From Chromatiaceae bacterium (GTDB lineage Bacteria > Pseudomonadota > Gammaproteobacteria > Chromatiales > Chromatiaceae), in the NCBI GenBank assembly GCA_024235255.1, contig JACKMT010000002.1, forward strand, positions 124,001 through 188,000: a stretch of 64,000 nucleotides of DNA, given 5' to 3'. Position numbers and translations under genes: made by a program. The notes beneath the pieces were generated by a model that was given only the letters and a program-made list of their open reading frames with translations, ran no database searches and was not told the origin of the DNA. Shown piece after piece: positions 8,036 to 17,336 of this stretch. Positions within the stretch are counted from its first letter, which is position 1; each line of letters begins with the position of its first letter.

Positions 8036-10864
8036 TCAGGCGTACTTTCTGGATTCACCGTCCGTGGTAATGTTCGCTATGCAGCGGCCGCAAATCTCAG
8101 GATGCTCGCTGTTACTGCCGACATCTGCGGGATGGTGCCAGCAGCGCGCACATTTGGCATGCTCTGATTTTGCAGCCAGGATGGCCAGCCCGGCCACCGA
8201 ACTATCCAGTGCCTGCGCTGGTTTCTGCGCCAGTTCATGGAGACGAACATCCGAGGTGATCAGCACAAAGCGCAGTTCGGAGCCCAGCTTGCCGATGATT
8301 TTCAGCAGCTCGGGGGAACAATAAAGATCAACTTCAGCATCCAGCGAGGAACCGATGACACCATCAGCGCGCAGCTGTTCTAGTCGCTTTCCCACTGCGC
8401 CTCTCACTTCAATTATCTTGCGCCAAAATTTTCGATCGAACCGGTCACCGTCATCCAGGCAGAAAAGTCCTTCATACCAAGTTTCCAGAAAAACTGATTC
8501 ACCCCGCTTGCCGGGGATATGCGGCCATATCTCGTCGGCGGTAAAACTGAGGATCGGCGCCAGCCAGCGGACCATCGCCTCGATGATGTGAAACATCGCC
8601 GTCTGACATGAACGGCGCGCCAGGCTGTTCTCCTGGCAGGTATATTGCCTGTCCTTGATAATGTCGAGATAGAAACCGCCCATCTCGTTGACGCAGAAAT
8701 TGTGAATCGACTGGAAAATCTGGTGAAACTGGTAAGTTTGGTAAGCTACGACAATCTCGCGCTGCAGCTGCATTGCGCGGTCCACTGCCCAGCGGTCCAG
8801 TTCAATCATATCCGCCGGGGCCACCAGGTTGACTGACGGGTCAAAGCCATTGAGGTTGGCCAGAAGAAAGCGGGAAGTGTTGCGAATCCTGCGGTATGCA
8901 TCGGCGGTGCGTTTCAGTATCTCGTCCGATACACTCATCTCCCCACGGTAATCGGTGGCGGAAACCCAGAGACGAATGATATCTGCGCCGAGCGTTTTCA
9001 TGACCTCCTGGGGACTGACGACATTGCCCAGGGATTTGGACATTTTCAATCCCTTGGCGTCGACGGTGAAGCCATGGGTAAGCACACCTTTATACGGAGC
9101 GCAGCCATCGATCGCCACTGCGGTGAGCAGCGAAGACTGAAACCAACCGCGGTGCTGATCCGATCCCTCAAGATATAAGTCGGCGGGGAAAGTCAACCCT
9201 TCGCGCGGTTTTAATACCGCAAAATGGGTGACGCCCGAATCGAACCAGACATCGAGCGTATCCGGAACCTTTTCGTAGTGCTGCACATCTTCACCCAACA
9301 GTTCCCTGGGATCCAGTGAAAACCAGGCTTCGATGCCCGCTTTTTCCACACGCAGAGCCACCTCTTCGATCAGGCGCGGCGTCTCCGGATGCAGCTCTCC
9401 GCTCTGCTTGTGGATAAAGAGCGCAATCGGAACGCCCCAGGTGCGCTGGCGAGAAATGCACCAATCCGGCCGCCCTTTCACCATACCCTCGATCCGGGCG
9501 CGCCCCCAGTCCGGCGTAAACTCGGTTTTACCGATCTCTTTCAGCGCTGTCTTGCGCAGCCCCGCCTGCTCCATGCCGATGAACCACTGCGGCGTTGCGC
9601 GGAAGATGATCGGCGTCTTGTGACGCCAGCAGTGCGGGTAGCTGTGTGACATGCGCGCCTCCTGCAGCAGCACGCCATGCTCCTTGAGCACATCGATCAC
9701 CTGCTCGTTGGCGGTAAAGACATGCTCGCCCGCGAACAGTTCGGTTCCTGCGACAAAACGACCGTCGCCGCCGACCGGATTATCCACCGGCAGATCGTAG
9801 CGCTGGCCGACGATATAGTCCTCCAATCCATGCCCGGGTGCCGTGTGCACCGCACCGGTGCCAGCTTCGAGGGTGACATGCTCACCGAGAATCACCGGCA
9901 CTTCGCGATCGTAGAAGCAGTGCTTGAGCCGCAATCCCTCGAATGCGTCGCCGCGTCCGTAGGCGATTACGTGATAGTGCTCGATATTCCAGCGGTCCAT
10001 GGTCTCCTTGAGCAGCCCCTCGGCCACCATCAGCCGTTCTTTTCCCTGAGGGCCTTCGGCCTGAACAATGACATACTCTAGTCCGGGGTTGAGTGCCACA
10101 GCCTGGTTGGCAGGCAGCGTCCAGGGCGTCGTGGTCCATATCACCAGCGACAAAGTGCCTTCTCCATGACCATCAGGAATCGCGTGACAACGCGCCATCA
10201 ACGCTTCTGCATCGACTACCTGGAAGCGGACATCGATAGTGAAGGACTCCTTGTCCTTATACTCCACCTCCGCCTCCGCCAGCGCTGACCCACAGTCGGT
10301 ACACCAGTGCACCGGTTTGTAGCCTTTGTGCACATGTCCGTTGGCGACGATTTTCCCGAGCGCGCGGATGATGTCCGCTTCCGTCTGAAAATCCATGGTC
10401 AGATAAGGTCTGTCCCAATCTCCAAACACGCCCAACCGCTTGAAATCCGTCCGCTGCTTGTCGATCTGCTTGCCTGCGTACTCTCGGCAGGCAACCCGGA
10501 ACCCGGCGGCGTTGACCTTGCCTCCAGGCTTACCCACCTTTTTCTCCACCTGCAGTTCGATCGGCAGACCATGACAATCCCAACCCGGCACATAGGGTGC
10601 ATCGTAGCCATCGAGCGTGCGGCTTTTTACGATGATGTCCTTGATCACCTTATTGACCGCGTGGCCGATGTGAATATCGCCATTGGCGTAAGGCGGACCA
10701 TCGTGAAGAATGAATTTCGGTTGCCCGCTGCGCGCCTCGCGGATTTTCTGGTACAAGCCGGCACTCTCCCAGTGTTTTTGAATTTCCGGCTCGCGCTGGG
10801 CAAGATTTCCTTTCATGGGAAATCCGGTCTTAGGAAGGTTGAGGGTACTCTTGTAATCGGTCAC
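8036..10864 (-). CDS. ileS: Isoleucyl-tRNA synthetase
   Basis: A class I aminoacyl-tRNA synthetase charging tRNA-Ile, 942 residues, the usual bacterial length. The HIGH motif lies at residues 65-68 (NGDIHIGHAV) and KMSKS near 605 (KGLKMSKSLGNV). The WCISRQRTWGVP catalytic motif and a C-terminal zinc finger (CARCW and CGRC, residues about 900-930) are present. The editing domain is full length. It lies between ribF (19 bases upstream) and lspA. Confidence 0.98.
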   Translation of the reverse strand: MTDYKSTLNLPKTGFPMKGNLAQREPEIQKHWESAGLYQKIREARSGQPKFILHDGPPYANGDIHIGHAVNKVIKDIIVKSRTLDGYDAPYVPGWDCHGLPIELQVEKKVGKPGGKVNAAGFRVACREYAGKQIDKQRTDFKRLGVFGDWDRPYLTMDFQTEADIIRALGKIVANGHVHKGYKPVHWCTDCGSALAEAEVEYKDKESFTIDVRFQVVDAEALMARCHAIPDGHGEGTLSLVIWTTTPWTLPANQAVALNPGLEYVIVQAEGPQGKERLMVAEGLLKETMDRWNIEHYHVIAYGRGDAFEGLRLKHCFYDREVPVILGEHVTLEAGTGAVHTAPGHGLEDYIVGQRYDLPVDNPVGGDGRFVAGTELFAGEHVFTANEQVIDVLKEHGVLLQEARMSHSYPHCWRHKTPIIFRATPQWFIGMEQAGLRKTALKEIGKTEFTPDWGRARIEGMVKGRPDWCISRQRTWGVPIALFIHKQSGELHPETPRLIEEVALRVEKAGIEAWFSLDPRELLGEDVQHYEKVPDTLDVWFDSGVTHFAVLKPREGLTFPADLYLEGSDQHRGWFQSSLLTAVAIDGCAPYKGVLTHGFTVDAKGLKMSKSLGNVVSPQEVMKTLGADIIRLWVSATDYRGEMSVSDEILKRTADAYRRIRNTSRFLLANLNGFDPSVNLVAPADMIELDRWAVDRAMQLQREIVVAYQTYQFHQIFQSIHNFCVNEMGGFYLDIIKDRQYTCQENSLARRSCQTAMFHIIEAMVRWLAPILSFTADEIWPHIPGKRGESVFLETWYEGLFCLDDGDRFDRKFWRKIIEVRGAVGKRLEQLRADGVIGSSLDAEVDLYCSPELLKIIGKLGSELRFVLITSDVRLHELAQKPAQALDSSVAGLAILAAKSEHAKCARCWHHPADVGSNSEHPEICGRCIANITTDGESRKYA

Positions 10865-10883
10865 GGATGGTCACTCTGTCGAT

Positions 10884-11834
10884 TCAATACTTCAAACTAA
10901 GGTTGTCAGTTAAAAAATACTCGCTTGCGTTCAGACAGTCCTGTTCAATCTGCTGTCGCAGTTGATCGAACGAGTCGAAACGTTTTTCATCCCGCAGTTT
11001 AATTCTGAACTCCACCTCCACATGGGCGCCGTAGATATCCTGCTCGAAATCGAACAGATGCACCTCCAACAGGTATCGCCGGTCCCCCTTCACGGTTGGC
11101 CGTGTACCGATATTTGCCACTCCCTGTTTACCCACCTCGCCCAATCCATAAACCCTGACTGCATAGACTCCGTTCAGAGGACTCACTTTACGGTGCAGAT
11201 TGATGTTGGCGGTGGGAAATCCTATCGTTCTCCCGCGCGCATCTCCGTGCGCCACGCGTCCGCAAATCCGGTAGGGGCGCCCCAGGTAGTGTGCAGCCTG
11301 CAGTAAATCGCCCGCCGCCAGCAGTTCGCGTATTCGAGTGCTACTGACCCGTTCGTCACCCACCACAAAGGTGTTCATATTCTCTACTTCAAAAAACTGC
11401 TTTTCACCCGCCCGCCGTAGCAATTCGATATCGCCCGCCCTATTTTGGCCAAAACGAAAATCGTCCCCCACGAACAGAAAGCGAATCCCCAAGCCATCAA
11501 CCAGCAATCGTTGCACAAACGACTCAGCCGGCATGACAGCAAGTTTGTGATTGAACTCCAGCAGCAGCAACCGATCGATACCCGCGTTGCTGACCGCATG
11601 CAGCTTTTCCCGCATCCGTGTCAAACGGGCCGGAGCTTTTCCCGGAGTGAAAAACTCCTGCGGTTGGGGTTCGAAGGTAATCACCGTTGACGGCAAACCA
11701 AACTGCAGCGCCTTCTCCCGGAGATGTCCGAATACCGCCTGGTGTCCCAAGTGCACGCCATCAAAATTACCGATGGTTGCCACACAGCCCCGGTGCTCAG
11801 CACGCAGATTGTGCAAACCACGAATCACCTGCAT
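10884..11834 (-). CDS. ribF: Bifunctional riboflavin kinase / FAD synthetase
   Basis: Makes FMN from riboflavin and then FAD. It has 316 residues. The N-terminal adenylyltransferase domain shows the nucleotide-binding GNFDGVHLGHQAV motif at about residues 22-34, and the C-terminal kinase domain shows GRTIGFPTANIN and GVYAVRV. It is the first gene of the ribF-ileS-lspA operon; the roughly 275 bases upstream hold no gene but presumably the promoter. Confidence 0.96.
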   Translation of the reverse strand: MQVIRGLHNLRAEHRGCVATIGNFDGVHLGHQAVFGHLREKALQFGLPSTVITFEPQPQEFFTPGKAPARLTRMREKLHAVSNAGIDRLLLLEFNHKLAVMPAESFVQRLLVDGLGIRFLFVGDDFRFGQNRAGDIELLRRAGEKQFFEVENMNTFVVGDERVSSTRIRELLAAGDLLQAAHYLGRPYRICGRVAHGDARGRTIGFPTANINLHRKVSPLNGVYAVRVYGLGEVGKQGVANIGTRPTVKGDRRYLLEVHLFDFEQDIYGAHVEVEFRIKLRDEKRFDSFDQLRQQIEQDCLNASEYFLTDNLSLKY

Positions 11835-12109
11835 TGTGATAAGCCCTGGTTCTGATCAGCCCAAAACGTCTGATTATATGTGAAATTCTCCTTCAAGTCC
11901 TGATCGTACCCACTCTATTGATATAAATAACCAGCGCTAAAGCCTGCTACCCCGGTATTTTTTGATAGACAGAATATCAGCCAAAATTAAGGTTGGATCA
12001 TCAACGAGGTATAAATCCTCGCTGACGACCGAAGGGGGGAACGACACTTCTCCCCATTTTGAAACCCAATGGCTACATTCGTTCCGGAAGCGGCGGGGTA
12101 TTCTTGCAT

Positions 12110-13639
12110 TCAAACGCTGCTACTGCGGAAATGGCGCAGCCTTATTCCAAGAATCCACAACGCAGCAAAATAGACCAAAGACCCGCCGCCTACCAGGCCG
12201 AGCAACCGCCAGACCTTTTCGACCGTTGTCGTTGTGGTCCATTCGGAGAGCGCCCCGGCGCCCCAAAAAAGCACCAGCGCCAGCAGACTGCTTGCGGCGA
12301 CGGCGCGCAGCAAAAGGAGGGCCCAGCCAGATTGGGGCACGTAGATTCCTTCCCGCCTCAGTCCCCGGAACAGCAAAAACGCATTGAGCGAGGCGGAAAG
12401 CGTTGTCGCCAGCGCAAGACCCGCATGTGCGAGCGGAAAAACCAGCACGATGTTCATAACCATGTTGGCAGCCATTGCAATGACCGCAATGCGCACCGGA
12501 GTGCGCGTGTCCTGGCGCGCGTAGTATCCCGGCGCCAGCACCTTGATCAGAATGAACGGCACCAAGCCCAGCGAATATGCCATAAGGCTTTTCTGCGCCA
12601 TGGCAACATCTTCCGCGGAAAATGCATTTGACTGAAACAGGGTCGATATCATCGGTCCAGACAACAGGAACAATCCAACCGCGGCCGGCGTACCCAGCAG
12701 CAACACCCAGCGCAGTCCCCAGTCGAGTGTGTGCGAGAAACCATCGGTTGACTCCGTCGCATGAGTACGGGAGAGACTGGGCAGAATCACGGTTCCCAGC
12801 GCAACGCCCAGCACCCCGAGAGGAAACTCCATTAACCGGTCCGAGTAGTAGAGCCAGGAGATGCTACCCGTCACCAGAAATGAGGCGATCAAAGTATCCA
12901 GCAACAGGTTCAACTGAGTGACGGATACACCGAAAAGTGCCGGCAGCATAAGTCTGCCGATTTTCCGCACCCCTTCATCCTTTGGCGCAAATTTGAATTT
13001 TGGCAGCAGTTTCAGCTGAATCAGGAAGGGCGCTTGGAACAATAACTGCACAATACCGGCGAACAGTACACCCCATGCAAGTGCAACGACCGGGCGATCC
13101 ATCATCGGCGAGAGCCAAAGTGCGCAACCAATCATGGAGATATTGAGTAAAACCGGTGTAAATGCCGGAATACCGAAACGGTCATGCGAATTGAGAATAC
13201 CACCGGCCAGTGCGGTCAGCGAGATGAAGAAGAGATAAGGAAAAGTCAGGCGCAGCATATCGCTGGCAAGTGTCAGTTTTTCCGGATCCCCGATGAAACC
13301 CGGTGCGAAGATCATAACCAGAACGGGAGCTCCTATGATACCAAGCAGCGTCACTGCCAAAAGCACCACCCCGAGTGTCCCCGCCACATGATCGATGAAC
13401 AGCTTGAGCTGATCGAACCCCCGTTTCTCTTTATACTCGGTCAGGACCGGAACAAACGCCACCGAGAAGGCACCTTCAGCAAACAAGCGCCGCAAAAAGT
13501 TGGGGATCTTGAAGGCAACAAAAAAGGCATCGGTGCCGGCACTGGCGCCAAACAGATGCGCAAATACCAAATCGCGTACAAATCCCAGCACGCGCGACAC
13601 CAGAGTATTGGAACCAACCTTGGCCAGGGATTTGAGCAT
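12110..13639 (-). CDS. murJ: Lipid II flippase
   Basis: A multipass inner-membrane protein of the MOP superfamily that flips lipid II for peptidoglycan synthesis. It has 509 residues, matching E. coli MurJ, and about 14 hydrophobic helices. Characteristic sequences are the N-terminal SNTLVSRVLGFVRD, GTDAFFVAFKIPNFLRRLFAEGAFS and YYARQDTRTPVR. It is divergent from rpsT, the usual arrangement in this block. Confidence 0.96.
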   Translation of the reverse strand: MLKSLAKVGSNTLVSRVLGFVRDLVFAHLFGASAGTDAFFVAFKIPNFLRRLFAEGAFSVAFVPVLTEYKEKRGFDQLKLFIDHVAGTLGVVLLAVTLLGIIGAPVLVMIFAPGFIGDPEKLTLASDMLRLTFPYLFFISLTALAGGILNSHDRFGIPAFTPVLLNISMIGCALWLSPMMDRPVVALAWGVLFAGIVQLLFQAPFLIQLKLLPKFKFAPKDEGVRKIGRLMLPALFGVSVTQLNLLLDTLIASFLVTGSISWLYYSDRLMEFPLGVLGVALGTVILPSLSRTHATESTDGFSHTLDWGLRWVLLLGTPAAVGLFLLSGPMISTLFQSNAFSAEDVAMAQKSLMAYSLGLVPFILIKVLAPGYYARQDTRTPVRIAVIAMAANMVMNIVLVFPLAHAGLALATTLSASLNAFLLFRGLRREGIYVPQSGWALLLLRAVAASSLLALVLFWGAGALSEWTTTTTVEKVWRLLGLVGGGSLVYFAALWILGIRLRHFRSSSV

Positions 13640-13766
13640 AAATCCGAATTTCGCCTATTAAGAGTGGAGCAAGCGGCAGATTATAAGCTGTTTACAAACC
13701 CGCCAAGAAATAGTTTGCTACCCAACGGAAGCCTGCACAAACTTCTGTAAGATTGCTGCATTAATG

Positions 13767-13795
13767 TTGACAAATGCTGGTGTTGGTCGCAGAAT
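13767..13795 (+). promoter_or_regulatory. Sigma-70 promoter of rpsT
   Basis: TTGACA at 13767-13772 and CAGAAT at 13790-13795 are 17 bases apart, an almost consensus -35 with a moderate -10. Transcription would begin near 13802, leaving a short leader before the S20 start at 13839. Confidence 0.65.
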
Positions 13796-13838
13796 GCGCA
13801 GCTCTTTACTGATTTCAATGTTTATTGGGAGAGTCACT

Positions 13839-14102
13839 TTGGCCAACTCAGCACAAGCCCGCAAACGTGCGCGTCAGGCGGAACATCATCGCCAGCACAA
13901 TGCGTCCTGCCGCAGCAATATGCGCACGCATATGAAAAACGTCGTTAAAGCGGTAGCTGCTGGCGAGAAAGAGAGCGCCGTGGAAGCGTTCAAGTTGGCG
14001 GTTCCGGTAATCGATCGCACCGCCAATCTGGGTCTGGTCCATAAGAATAAGGCAGCTCGCTTCAAAAGCCGCCTGAACGCGCATATCAAAGCAATGCAAT
14101 AA
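13839..14102 (+). CDS. rpsT: 30S ribosomal protein S20
   Basis: An 87-residue primary 16S rRNA-binding protein. The sequence begins (M)ANSAQARKRARQAEHHRQHN and ends KSRLNAHIKAMQ, as in other S20 proteins. The start is TTG at 13839, with GGAGAG a few bases before it. E. coli rpsT also starts with UUG and is autoregulated, so the unusual start is probably conserved for control. An upstream in-frame ATG at 13764 would precede the promoter -35 and add a non-homologous extension, so I rejected it. Confidence 0.96.
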   Translation: MANSAQARKRARQAEHHRQHNASCRSNMRTHMKNVVKAVAAGEKESAVEAFKLAVPVIDRTANLGLVHKNKAARFKSRLNAHIKAMQ

Positions 14103-14129
14103 AAGCACATTGCTCTCAGCAACATACCA

Positions 14130-14159
14130 AGCCGACTGTTGAACAGCCGGCTTTTTTTT
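14130..14159 (+). terminator. Rho-independent terminator of rpsT
   Basis: A nine-base stem (AGCCGACTG/CAGCCGGCT, one mismatch) with a TTGAA loop is followed by eight T residues, 28 bases after the rpsT stop. Confidence 0.85.
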
Positions 14160-14172
14160 GGCGGAACAAGCG

Positions 14173-15333
14173 CTAAACCAATACCAGGTTGTCCCGGTGG
14201 ATTAGCTCCTCATCATCCATATATCCCAGGATCGCTCTGATCTGATTTGACGGCTGGCCCATGATGTCAGCCGCCTCCTGAGAACCGTAGTTTACCAAGC
14301 CGCGTGCAACTTCACGTCCACGTTCGTCGACACAGGAGACAACCTGACCACGGGAAAAGTTGCCGACCACCTCCTTCACCCCGACCGCCAGCAGACTGCG
14401 CCCCGATTCACGTAGCACCCGCACCGCTCCGTCGTCCAGAATCAGCTTGCCGCGTACCTGAAGCTGACCCGCCAGCCAACGTTTACGCGCCGCTTCCGGC
14501 CCTTGGATCGGCAACAACAGCGTTCCAATCTGTTCACCCCCGGCGATTCGGCTCAAGACATTTTCAACCCGGCCAGGCGCGATCACTGTTGCGGCACCGG
14601 AACGTGCTGCGATCCCGGCCGCCCGCACCTTGGTGGCCATACCTCCTCTGCCGAATCCACTCGCACTGTCTCCCGCCACCTGTTTCAGAAAGTCGTTATC
14701 AACACGGCTTTCCGAGATCAGTTTTGCATCGGGATAGAGGCGCGGATCGGCGTCGAACAGACCCTGCTGATCGGTCAACAGAACCAGCAGCTCTGCATCC
14801 ACTAGATTGGCTACCAACGCAGCCAGCGTGTCGTTATCACCAAAACGCAGCTCATCATTGGCCACAGTATCATTTTCATTTACCACCGGTACCACACCAA
14901 GCGCCATCAGCGTACGCAGGGTGCTCTGCGCATTGAGGTAGCGCTCCCTGTTCAGCAGGTCATCGTGTGTAAGCAGTACCTGGGCAGTGTGCAAACCCCG
15001 CTTCATAAAACAGGTTTCATAGGCGCGCACCAATCCCATTTGACCCACTGCCGCCACCGCCTGCAGCTCATGTAGGGCTGTCGGCCGGCGCTGCCAGCCA
15101 AGGCGACTCATCCCCTCAGAAACGGCTCCGGAAGAGACCAGGATCAACTGCTTGCCCGCAAGCACCCGATCCGACATTTGCTGAACCCATGCAGAGAGCG
15201 ACTCGCGCGCAAGCCCTTTTCCGTCAGCCGTTAGCAGTGCACTGCCAATTTTTACCACCCAACGCCTGGTTTCGCCTAAGTCGCCACGCGACCTGATCAC
15301 TGAATTACCATCCTTCACTGCAATGGATCCCAT
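14173..15333 (-). CDS. proB: Glutamate 5-kinase
   Basis: The first enzyme of proline synthesis: it phosphorylates glutamate to gamma-glutamyl phosphate. It has 386 residues, with an amino-acid-kinase domain (WVVKIGSALLT, VSSGAVSEG, NENDTV, DQQGLFDADPR, GFGRGGMATKVRAA) and a C-terminal PUA domain from about residue 290 (GKLILDDGAVRVL). The ATG at 15333 lies inside the end of obgE and is preceded by GAGGAAGAGG, so the 19-base overlap appears real. The order obgE-proB is conserved in gammaproteobacteria. Confidence 0.96.
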   Translation of the reverse strand: MGSIAVKDGNSVIRSRGDLGETRRWVVKIGSALLTADGKGLARESLSAWVQQMSDRVLAGKQLILVSSGAVSEGMSRLGWQRRPTALHELQAVAAVGQMGLVRAYETCFMKRGLHTAQVLLTHDDLLNRERYLNAQSTLRTLMALGVVPVVNENDTVANDELRFGDNDTLAALVANLVDAELLVLLTDQQGLFDADPRLYPDAKLISESRVDNDFLKQVAGDSASGFGRGGMATKVRAAGIAARSGAATVIAPGRVENVLSRIAGGEQIGTLLLPIQGPEAARKRWLAGQLQVRGKLILDDGAVRVLRESGRSLLAVGVKEVVGNFSRGQVVSCVDERGREVARGLVNYGSQEAADIMGQPSNQIRAILGYMDDEELIHRDNLVLV

Positions 15334-16391
15334 GCCTCTTCCTCAACAAGCGCACGCTCCGGCGTCGGTACATACCGCTGACCCAGCTGCGCAAGACGCG
15401 CCATGAGCGCCTGAATCAGTGCGTTTATACCCTCGCCGGTCAAAGCGGATACTGCAAACACCTCTCCTTCCCAATGAAGCGTATTCACCACCAATGTCCT
15501 ACGGTGGGCTAGCTCTTCCTCCGTCAGCAGGTCTTTTTTGTTCAGCACCAACCAACGTTCCCGAGCAGCCAACTCAGGACTGAAACGGGCCAATTCGTCC
15601 GCAATGAGTTGCACTTCACGGCATGGATCGGCACTGCTGTCGCTCGATGCAATATCGACCAGATGCAGCAGCAGGCGGGTACGCTCCAGATGCTTCAGAA
15701 AACGCATGCCAAGCCCCGCACCTTCTGCCGCTCCCTCAATCACACCGGGCACGTCTGCTATGACGAAGCTTCGCTCTTCGTCGACACGCACCACTCCCAG
15801 ATTCGGGTAGAGCGTGGTGAAGGGAAAATCCGCGACTTTCGGCCGGGCACTGGAAACTTTCCGGATCAAGCTTGATTTACCAGCGTTTGGCATCCCCAAC
15901 AGTCCGACATCCGCCAGCAGGATCAGCTCGAGTTTAAGCTCCCTTCGTTCGCCTTGGCTTCCCGGGGTGAACTGTCGGGGTGCTCGATTGGTACTGCTTT
16001 TAAAGCGTGCGTTACCGATGCCGTGAAATCCCCCCTTTGCGACCAACAAAGCTTCGCCATGCTGCAGGAGTTCACCCATCATCTCTCCGGTTTCAGCGTC
16101 TTTAACCCGGGTCCCGATAGGCACACCAATATAAAGATCGTCCGCACTGCCGCCAGTACGGTTGCGGCCCGCGCCACTTTCCCCATGCGACGCACGGTGA
16201 ACACGTTTGTGGCGAAAATCTACCAGCGTGTTCAATCCTGAATCGGCAAGCAGATATATACTGCCGCCATCTCCACCGTCACCGCCATCCGGACCACCCT
16301 TGGGTATGTATTTCTCCCGCCGAAAAGCCACCGCGCCTCTGCCACCATTACCGGCTTCGACCCTGATTGTTGCTTCATCGATGAATTTCAT
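15315..16391 (-). CDS. obgE: Obg family GTPase
   Basis: An essential ribosome-associated GTPase acting in 50S maturation and stress response. It has 358 residues. The N-terminal glycine-rich Obg fold (GGPDGGDGGDGGSIY) occupies residues 1-158. The G domain shows GMPNAGKSSLI, the DFPFTTLYPNLG switch, DVPGVIEGA and NKKD. It lies downstream of rplU-rpmA, with a terminator between rpmA and obgE. Confidence 0.97.
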   Translation of the reverse strand: MKFIDEATIRVEAGNGGRGAVAFRREKYIPKGGPDGGDGGDGGSIYLLADSGLNTLVDFRHKRVHRASHGESGAGRNRTGGSADDLYIGVPIGTRVKDAETGEMMGELLQHGEALLVAKGGFHGIGNARFKSSTNRAPRQFTPGSQGERRELKLELILLADVGLLGMPNAGKSSLIRKVSSARPKVADFPFTTLYPNLGVVRVDEERSFVIADVPGVIEGAAEGAGLGMRFLKHLERTRLLLHLVDIASSDSSADPCREVQLIADELARFSPELAARERWLVLNKKDLLTEEELAHRRTLVVNTLHWEGEVFAVSALTGEGINALIQALMARLAQLGQRYVPTPERALVEEEAWDPLQ

Positions 16392-16472
16392 GGGCGGTAG
16401 TGCTTCATTTACTTCAGATGATACGCATCTGGTGTATGGGTATCCGCAGGAGTGGTCCCATCTTCCTTAACG

Positions 16473-16502
16473 CAAAAAGCCCCGTCTTCCGACGAGGCCT
16501 CT
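16473..16502 (-). terminator. Terminator after rplU-rpmA
   Basis: On the minus strand an eight-base stem (GCCTCGTC/GACGGGGC, one mismatch) with a GGAA loop is followed by TTTTT. It lies 28 bases after the rpmA stop and before obgE, so obgE is probably expressed by readthrough or by its own promoter. Confidence 0.75.
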
Positions 16503-16529
16503 ATCATACAGCCAAGAGAAGTGGCGAGG

Positions 16530-16787
16530 TCAGGCCGGAACTACGCTGACGTACTTGCGTCTCTTTGCACCCTTCACCTCAAATTTAACCACGCCTCCGG
16601 CTTTGGCAAAAAGCGTATAGTCCTTGCCGCAGCCGACGTTGACACCACCATGGACATGGGTACCGCGCTGGCGAAGGATGATGGCACCCGGACTGATCGC
16701 CTGACCGCCGAAGACTTTCACGCCAAGACGCTTGGATTCTGAATCACGGCCATTTCGTGTACTGCCGCCTGCTTTTTTATGTGCCAT
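16530..16787 (-). CDS. rpmA: 50S ribosomal protein L27
   Basis: An 85-residue protein that lies near the peptidyl-transferase centre. The N terminus AHKKAGGSTRNGRDSESKRLGVK and the segment GAIILRQRGTHVHGGVNVG are diagnostic. There is no Firmicutes-type cleavable N-terminal extension. It follows rplU by 13 bases. Confidence 0.98.
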   Translation of the reverse strand: MAHKKAGGSTRNGRDSESKRLGVKVFGGQAISPGAIILRQRGTHVHGGVNVGCGKDYTLFAKAGGVVKFEVKGAKRRKYVSVVPA

Positions 16788-16800
16788 AGTAAAATCTCTC

Positions 16801-17115
16801 TCAGCCTGCGCTGATGCCGGTTATCTGAAGCTCAGTATACGATTGACGGTGACCCTGTCGCTTCAGGTACTGTTTCCGCCGCCTGAATTTAACAATATTG
16901 ACTTTTTTGCCCCTGCCATGGGATTTGATGGTGGCTGAAACCTTGCCACCCTCCACATAAGGTGCACCGACCTTGATGTTATCGCCATCAGCTATCATCA
17001 GCACTTTGTCGAGCTCCATCTCAGCGCCCTCTTCGGCACCAAGCTTCTCGACTCTAAGCGTGTCGCCCTCGGAAACCCGGTACTGTTTCCCACCAGTCTG
17101 GATTACGGCATACAT
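16801..17115 (-). CDS. rplU: 50S ribosomal protein L21
   Basis: A 104-residue 23S rRNA-binding protein starting MYAVIQTGGKQYRVSEGD and containing the C-terminal RRRKQYLKRQGHRQSYTELQI motif. The open frame extends 20 codons further upstream, but MYAVI is the family start and the promoter -10 lies only about 70 bases before it. First gene of rplU-rpmA. Confidence 0.97.
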   Translation of the reverse strand: MYAVIQTGGKQYRVSEGDTLRVEKLGAEEGAEMELDKVLMIADGDNIKVGAPYVEGGKVSATIKSHGRGKKVNIVKFRRRKQYLKRQGHRQSYTELQITGISAG

Positions 17116-17184
17116 ACCAAATCCCCGCAGTAATTTAATGATGTCTTGATACGCCGTTAGTGACGCACCAACCAAAGAGCGGAA

Positions 17185-17213
17185 ATTCTACCCATGCTGG
17201 AAACTTAGGTCAA
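17185..17213 (-). promoter_or_regulatory. Sigma-70 promoter of rplU-rpmA
   Basis: Minus-strand TTGACC (17208-17213) and TAGAAT (17185-17190) are 17 bases apart. Transcription would start near 17178, giving a leader of about 60 bases. The promoter sits directly next to the large inverted repeat at 17221-17273. Confidence 0.7.
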
Positions 17214-17220
17214 ATAAAAA

Positions 17221-17273
17221 GTTGTGCCCCCAGCACGAAGCCGCTTCGGCTTGACAGATGGTGGGGCACAACT
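17221..17273 (-). terminator. Long inverted repeat between the rplU and ispB promoters, terminator-like on the minus strand
   Basis: Perfect ten-base arms GTTGTGCCCC and GGGGCACAAC enclose a second small hairpin (AAGCCG/CGGCTT). On the minus strand the stem runs straight into TTTTTATT, the form of a rho-independent terminator that would stop antisense transcription arriving from ispB just upstream of the rplU promoter. On the plus strand no T-run follows, and the ispB -35 lies inside the repeat, so an operator role is also possible. Confidence 0.6.
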
Positions 17274-17280
17274 CTAGCAT
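17251..17280 (+). promoter_or_regulatory. Candidate sigma-70 promoter of ispB
   Basis: TTGACA (17251-17256) and TAGCAT (17275-17280) are 18 bases apart, a perfect -35 with a weak -10. The -35 and spacer overlap the right arm of the inverted repeat at 17221-17273, so repeat-binding or folding could affect ispB expression. Confidence 0.55.
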
Positions 17281-17336
17281 GCATGGTCCTGCCGAGTAGG
17301 CGCAGTAACCATATGAATTCTCGCGACATAACGATA

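Noticed and set aside
12059..12631. A 190-codon plus-strand frame opposite murJ
   Set aside because: Antisense to the C-terminal third of murJ; Arg/Gln-rich low-complexity product without domain features.
13764..13838. ATG at 13764 as the rpsT start
   Set aside because: It precedes the promoter -35 and adds 25 residues not found in S20 proteins.
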